Assembly: GCA_017620795.1 (NCBI GenBank)
Contig: JAGAUM010000127.1
Coordinates: forward strand, 1 to 7,737
From: Clostridia bacterium
Lineage (GTDB): Bacteria > Bacillota > Clostridia > RGIG8785
Direction: 5' to 3'
DNA length: 7,737 nt
Shown: positions 5,807 to 7,737 of the stretch, piece after piece
How positions within the stretch are numbered: position 1 is the stretch's first letter
How the letters are laid out: every line of letters begins with the position of its first letter
Program-made: the position numbers and the translations under genes
The notes under the pieces: model-generated
The model's database searches: none
What the model saw: only the letters and a program-made list of their open reading frames with translations
What the model was told of the DNA's origin: nothing

Positions 5807-6958
5807 ATGAACGAAAACATTCAGAGCACTGCCACTTTAAGTGCAGAAAACAAAACCTATTATGACAAGCGTTTGATTCAGTTTGCCAAGCCGAATCTGG
5901 TTCATGACCAGTTCGGTCAGAAGCGTCCCATTCCCAAGAACGGCGGTAAGACCATCGAGTTCCGTAGCTTCTCTTCCTTACCCAAGGCACTGACCCCCTT
6001 GACCGAGGGTGTTACCCCCGACGGTGAGAACCTGACCGTCGAGCAGATTTCCGCTTCGGTCAACCAGTACGGCTCTTACGTTACCACCACCGATATGCTG
6101 AACATGACCGCCATCGACAACATCGTGGTCGAGACCGCAGAGGTTTTAGGCGATCAGGCAGGCAGAACCTTGGACACCGTGGTTCGTGAGTACTTAAACG
6201 CCGGTGCATCCGTTCAGTATGCCGACGGCTCCAAAAACTCCCGTGCACAGCTGACGCAGGAGGATACCCTGACCGTCAAGGCGGTTCAGCGCGCGGTTGC
6301 CTCTTTAAAGAAGAACAACGCAAAGCCCTTTGCGGACGGTTCTTTCGTTGCCATTATCCATCCGTCGGTTGCCCACGATCTGATGCGTGACCCCGAATGG
6401 AAGGACGTTGCCCAGTATAATCCTGCCGAATGGTACGCAGGCGAAATCGGTCGCATCGCAGGGGTCCGCTTCGTAGAAACCACCGAAGCCAAAACCTTTG
6501 CTCCGGTCCAGACCCTTTGCGGTCATGAGTACCTGACCATTCAGATGGGCGACCTGGGCACCAGAAACATCGTTGTTGCTGAGCCGATTGATGAGTCTTT
6601 GGTCGGTAAAGAAATCGTTATTGGCGGATTGAATTATACAGTAGAATCCATCTTCGAGGATTCTTTGTACACTGTCGAACCGTTGGACGAAAGCGTTATG
6701 AATGCAGGAAAGATTTATCCTGCAGGCGGTTCTTCGGACGGTAGCATGGTCTATTCCACGCTGATTCTGGGCAGAGACGCTTACGGCGTTACCGAAGTCA
6801 ACGGCGGCGGTCTGGAAATGATTGTTAAGCCCTTGGGCTCCGGCGGTACCGGTGACCCCTTAAACCAGCGTTCTACCATGGGCTGGAAAGCAACCAAGGT
6901 AGCCAAAATCCTGACCGAGGAATACATGGTTCGTGTCGAGACGATGGCAAGTCTGTAA
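5807..6958 (+). CDS. Major capsid protein, N4-gp56 family
   Basis: A 383-residue HK97-fold type shell protein. The ATG at 5807 follows AGGAGGAA (5793-5800) by six bases. Family-like segments are YYDKRLIQFAKPNLVHDQFG at 18-37, PIPKNGGKTIEFRSFSSLPK at 41-60, LTEGVTPDGENLTV at 65-78, VNQYGSYVTTTDMLN at 85-99 and LGDQAGRTLDTVVREYLNAG at 114-133. Near the C-terminus come DAYGVTEVNGGGLEMIVKPLGSGG at 324-347 (quoted in two overlapping parts: DAYGVTEVNGGG, LEMIVKPLGSGG), DPLNQRSTMGWK at 350-361 and the closing EYMVRVE. Between about residues 234 and 312 lies sequence that interrupts the family pattern and resembles a small beta-rich insertion with two acidic strands. Hundreds of copies would form the procapsid on the scaffold. 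There is no sign of N-terminal processing. Strong ribosome site and position imply high expression. Confidence 0.9.
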   Translation: MNENIQSTATLSAENKTYYDKRLIQFAKPNLVHDQFGQKRPIPKNGGKTIEFRSFSSLPKALTPLTEGVTPDGENLTVEQISASVNQYGSYVTTTDMLNMTAIDNIVVETAEVLGDQAGRTLDTVVREYLNAGASVQYADGSKNSRAQLTQEDTLTVKAVQRAVASLKKNNAKPFADGSFVAIIHPSVAHDLMRDPEWKDVAQYNPAEWYAGEIGRIAGVRFVETTEAKTFAPVQTLCGHEYLTIQMGDLGTRNIVVAEPIDESLVGKEIVIGGLNYTVESIFEDSLYTVEPLDESVMNAGKIYPAGGSSDGSMVYSTLILGRDAYGVTEVNGGGLEMIVKPLGSGGTGDPLNQRSTMGWKATKVAKILTEEYMVRVETMASL

Positions 6959-6965
6959 AAACAGT

Positions 6966-6983
6966 GGGGCGGGCAACCGCCCC
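6966..6983 (+). promoter_or_regulatory. Intercistronic GC-rich hairpin with GCAA tetraloop
   Basis: GGGGCGG (6966-6972) and CCGCCCC (6977-6983) form a perfect 7-bp G-C stem capped by GCAA, a GNRA tetraloop. No T-run follows. Instead the next gene's Shine-Dalgarno AAAGGAGG begins at 6985. It fits an mRNA-stabilising or processing element after the highly expressed capsid gene, or a partial terminator that tunes downstream expression. Confidence 0.6.
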
Positions 6984-6999
6984 CAAAGGAGGAATTTGA

Positions 7000-7329
7000 A
7001 TGGCTGAAAAGAAAGTAACGGTGAGCCTGACCACCGAAGAATTGCTGGCATTAAAACAACTGGTCAAAGAGCCCGAAAGTCGCGTTGTTGCCCCCGTAAT
7101 GGCATCGGCAAAAAACGCAGACGCCTATTATGACGAGCCGGTGTCGATTTATCTGCACCCCTACGGCACCAAGGAGTATTTAACTGCCGTAGTCAACGGA
7201 GTCACCTATCAAGTGCGTCGTGGCGTCAATGTGACCGTTCCCCGTCGGGTGGCACTGGTCATCCGTCAGGCGGAAGAAAACTACCAACGCGCGTTGGTCT
7301 TTGACCGCCGTCTGATTGCCCAGGGATGA
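7000..7329 (+). CDS. Capsid-adjacent phage protein of unknown function
   Basis: A 109-residue protein with AAAGGAGG (6985-6992) seven bases before the ATG. Residues 1-28 form a probable helix (TTEELLALKQLVKE). Residues 45-82 look beta-rich: PVSIYLHPYGTKEYLTAV, then VNGVTYQVRRGVNVTVPRRV. The NG-x-x-Y-x-[VI]-x-RG-x-x-V-x-VP-x-x-V pattern recurs in small proteins encoded just after the major capsid gene in many clostridial phages. Residues 84-105 are a helix rich in charged residues. Function is not established to my knowledge. By position it could be a head-decoration, head-completion or connector-type protein. The stop TGA overlaps the start of the next ribosome site, so both are in one operon. 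Confidence 0.72.
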   Translation: MAEKKVTVSLTTEELLALKQLVKEPESRVVAPVMASAKNADAYYDEPVSIYLHPYGTKEYLTAVVNGVTYQVRRGVNVTVPRRVALVIRQAEENYQRALVFDRRLIAQG

Positions 7330-7339
7330 GGTGATTGCC

Positions 7340-7737
7340 ATGCTACACGTTTGGTGGAATCGCAAGAAAAGGTCTGACCGCTCTCGCCTCCGCCGTATGG
7401 AAGCGGCACAGACAGAAACCCTTTCGGCGCTGGACTCCTTGTCTCATGCCCAACAGGCGTTAGATGGACTGCTGACCAGCCACACTACCTTACTTTCCGA
7501 GCATACGTCTCTGCTCTCGGACTTGACTGAGGTTGCAGAAGCCTTGCAGGAGGAGGTACAGGCACTGACCGCCCTTTATGGTGATTTGGGCAGTGAACTG
7601 CTGGTCATGGAAAACAACGATAGCGCCTTATCTGCCCGCTTAGACGGCATTGAAGAGGCATGTGCCGATACCGCTGCCGAGCAGGCGACCCGCTTGGACC
7701 GCATCGAAAAAGCCCTCTTCGGGGCAGAAGGGGGACG
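7340..7737 (+). CDS. Basic-headed coiled-coil protein, start only
   Basis: The frame opens at ATG 7340, four bases after GAGGTGAT (7328-7335), an excellent match to the 16S tail, and stays open for 132 codons to the window edge. The GTG at 7331 is inside that ribosome site and is less likely the start. Residues 4-19 hold two Trp and many Arg/Lys (VWWNRKKRSDRSRLRR). Residues 28-127 are hydrophobic-heptad sequence with no proline: a tandem heptad HTTLLSE/HTSLLSD at 48-61, and related units ARLDGIE (99-105) and TRLDRIE (117-123). There is one cysteine (108). An extended helical trimer or dimer is likely. Being directly after the capsid genes, it may be a head-neck, fibre or tape-like component, but no family is recognised and the C-terminus is missing. 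Confidence 0.72.
   Translation, partial: MLHVWWNRKKRSDRSRLRRMEAAQTETLSALDSLSHAQQALDGLLTSHTTLLSEHTSLLSDLTEVAEALQEEVQALTALYGDLGSELLVMENNDSALSARLDGIEEACADTAAEQATRLDRIEKALFGAEGG

Noticed and set aside
1..7737. CRISPR array, tRNA, rRNA or insertion sequence
   Set aside because: No regularly spaced repeats, cloverleaf sequence, rRNA segment, transposase-like frame or terminal inverted repeats were seen on either strand.

Overview
The window looks like a chromosome segment of a Firmicute, most likely a gut-type Clostridia/Oscillospirales relative. The reasons are strong Shine-Dalgarno sequences before nearly every gene (AAAGGAGG, GAGGTGAT), a TTG start, consensus sigma-A promoter elements, U-tract hairpin terminators, an S-layer-homology (SLH) protein, and phage head proteins of the type common in clostridial prophages. 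The genus cannot be fixed from the sequence alone.

Layout. Bases 1-462 are the 3' end of a family 35 glycoside hydrolase (beta-galactosidase type) closed by a strong terminator (464-491). Bases 492-883 hold no long gene. They do contain a near-perfect promoter (575-603), an 18-bp hairpin terminator about 100 nt downstream (706-748), an inverted repeat and three very short ORFs. The last of these overlaps the start of the next gene. Bases 884-2023 encode a secreted SLH-domain protein in visibly A+T-richer DNA, followed by another terminator (2034-2065). From about 2103 to the right edge runs one tight, same-strand phage head operon: a 60-aa small-terminase-like protein, terminase large subunit, portal, scaffold-like protein, N4-gp56-type major capsid protein, a 109-aa capsid-adjacent protein, and the start of a basic, coiled-coil protein that runs off the window.

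How the phage genes fit together. The terminase pumps DNA through the portal into a procapsid built from the capsid protein on the scaffold. Gene junctions are overlaps (1 and 13 nt) or short gaps (10-41 nt), each with its own Shine-Dalgarno except terL, which appears to depend on translational coupling. The largest gap, after the capsid gene, carries a GC-rich hairpin with a GCAA tetraloop and no U-tract, a plausible mRNA stabiliser or processing element.

Points that stand out: the packaging module lies next to apparently cellular genes with no integrase, repressor or replication gene between them; the SLH gene is an A+T-rich unit with a terminator on each side; the leader before it looks like a small RNA or attenuator; and the capsid protein seems to carry an extra domain of about 75 residues. 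No CRISPR array, tRNA, rRNA or insertion sequence was seen. Nothing here by itself proves a new system.
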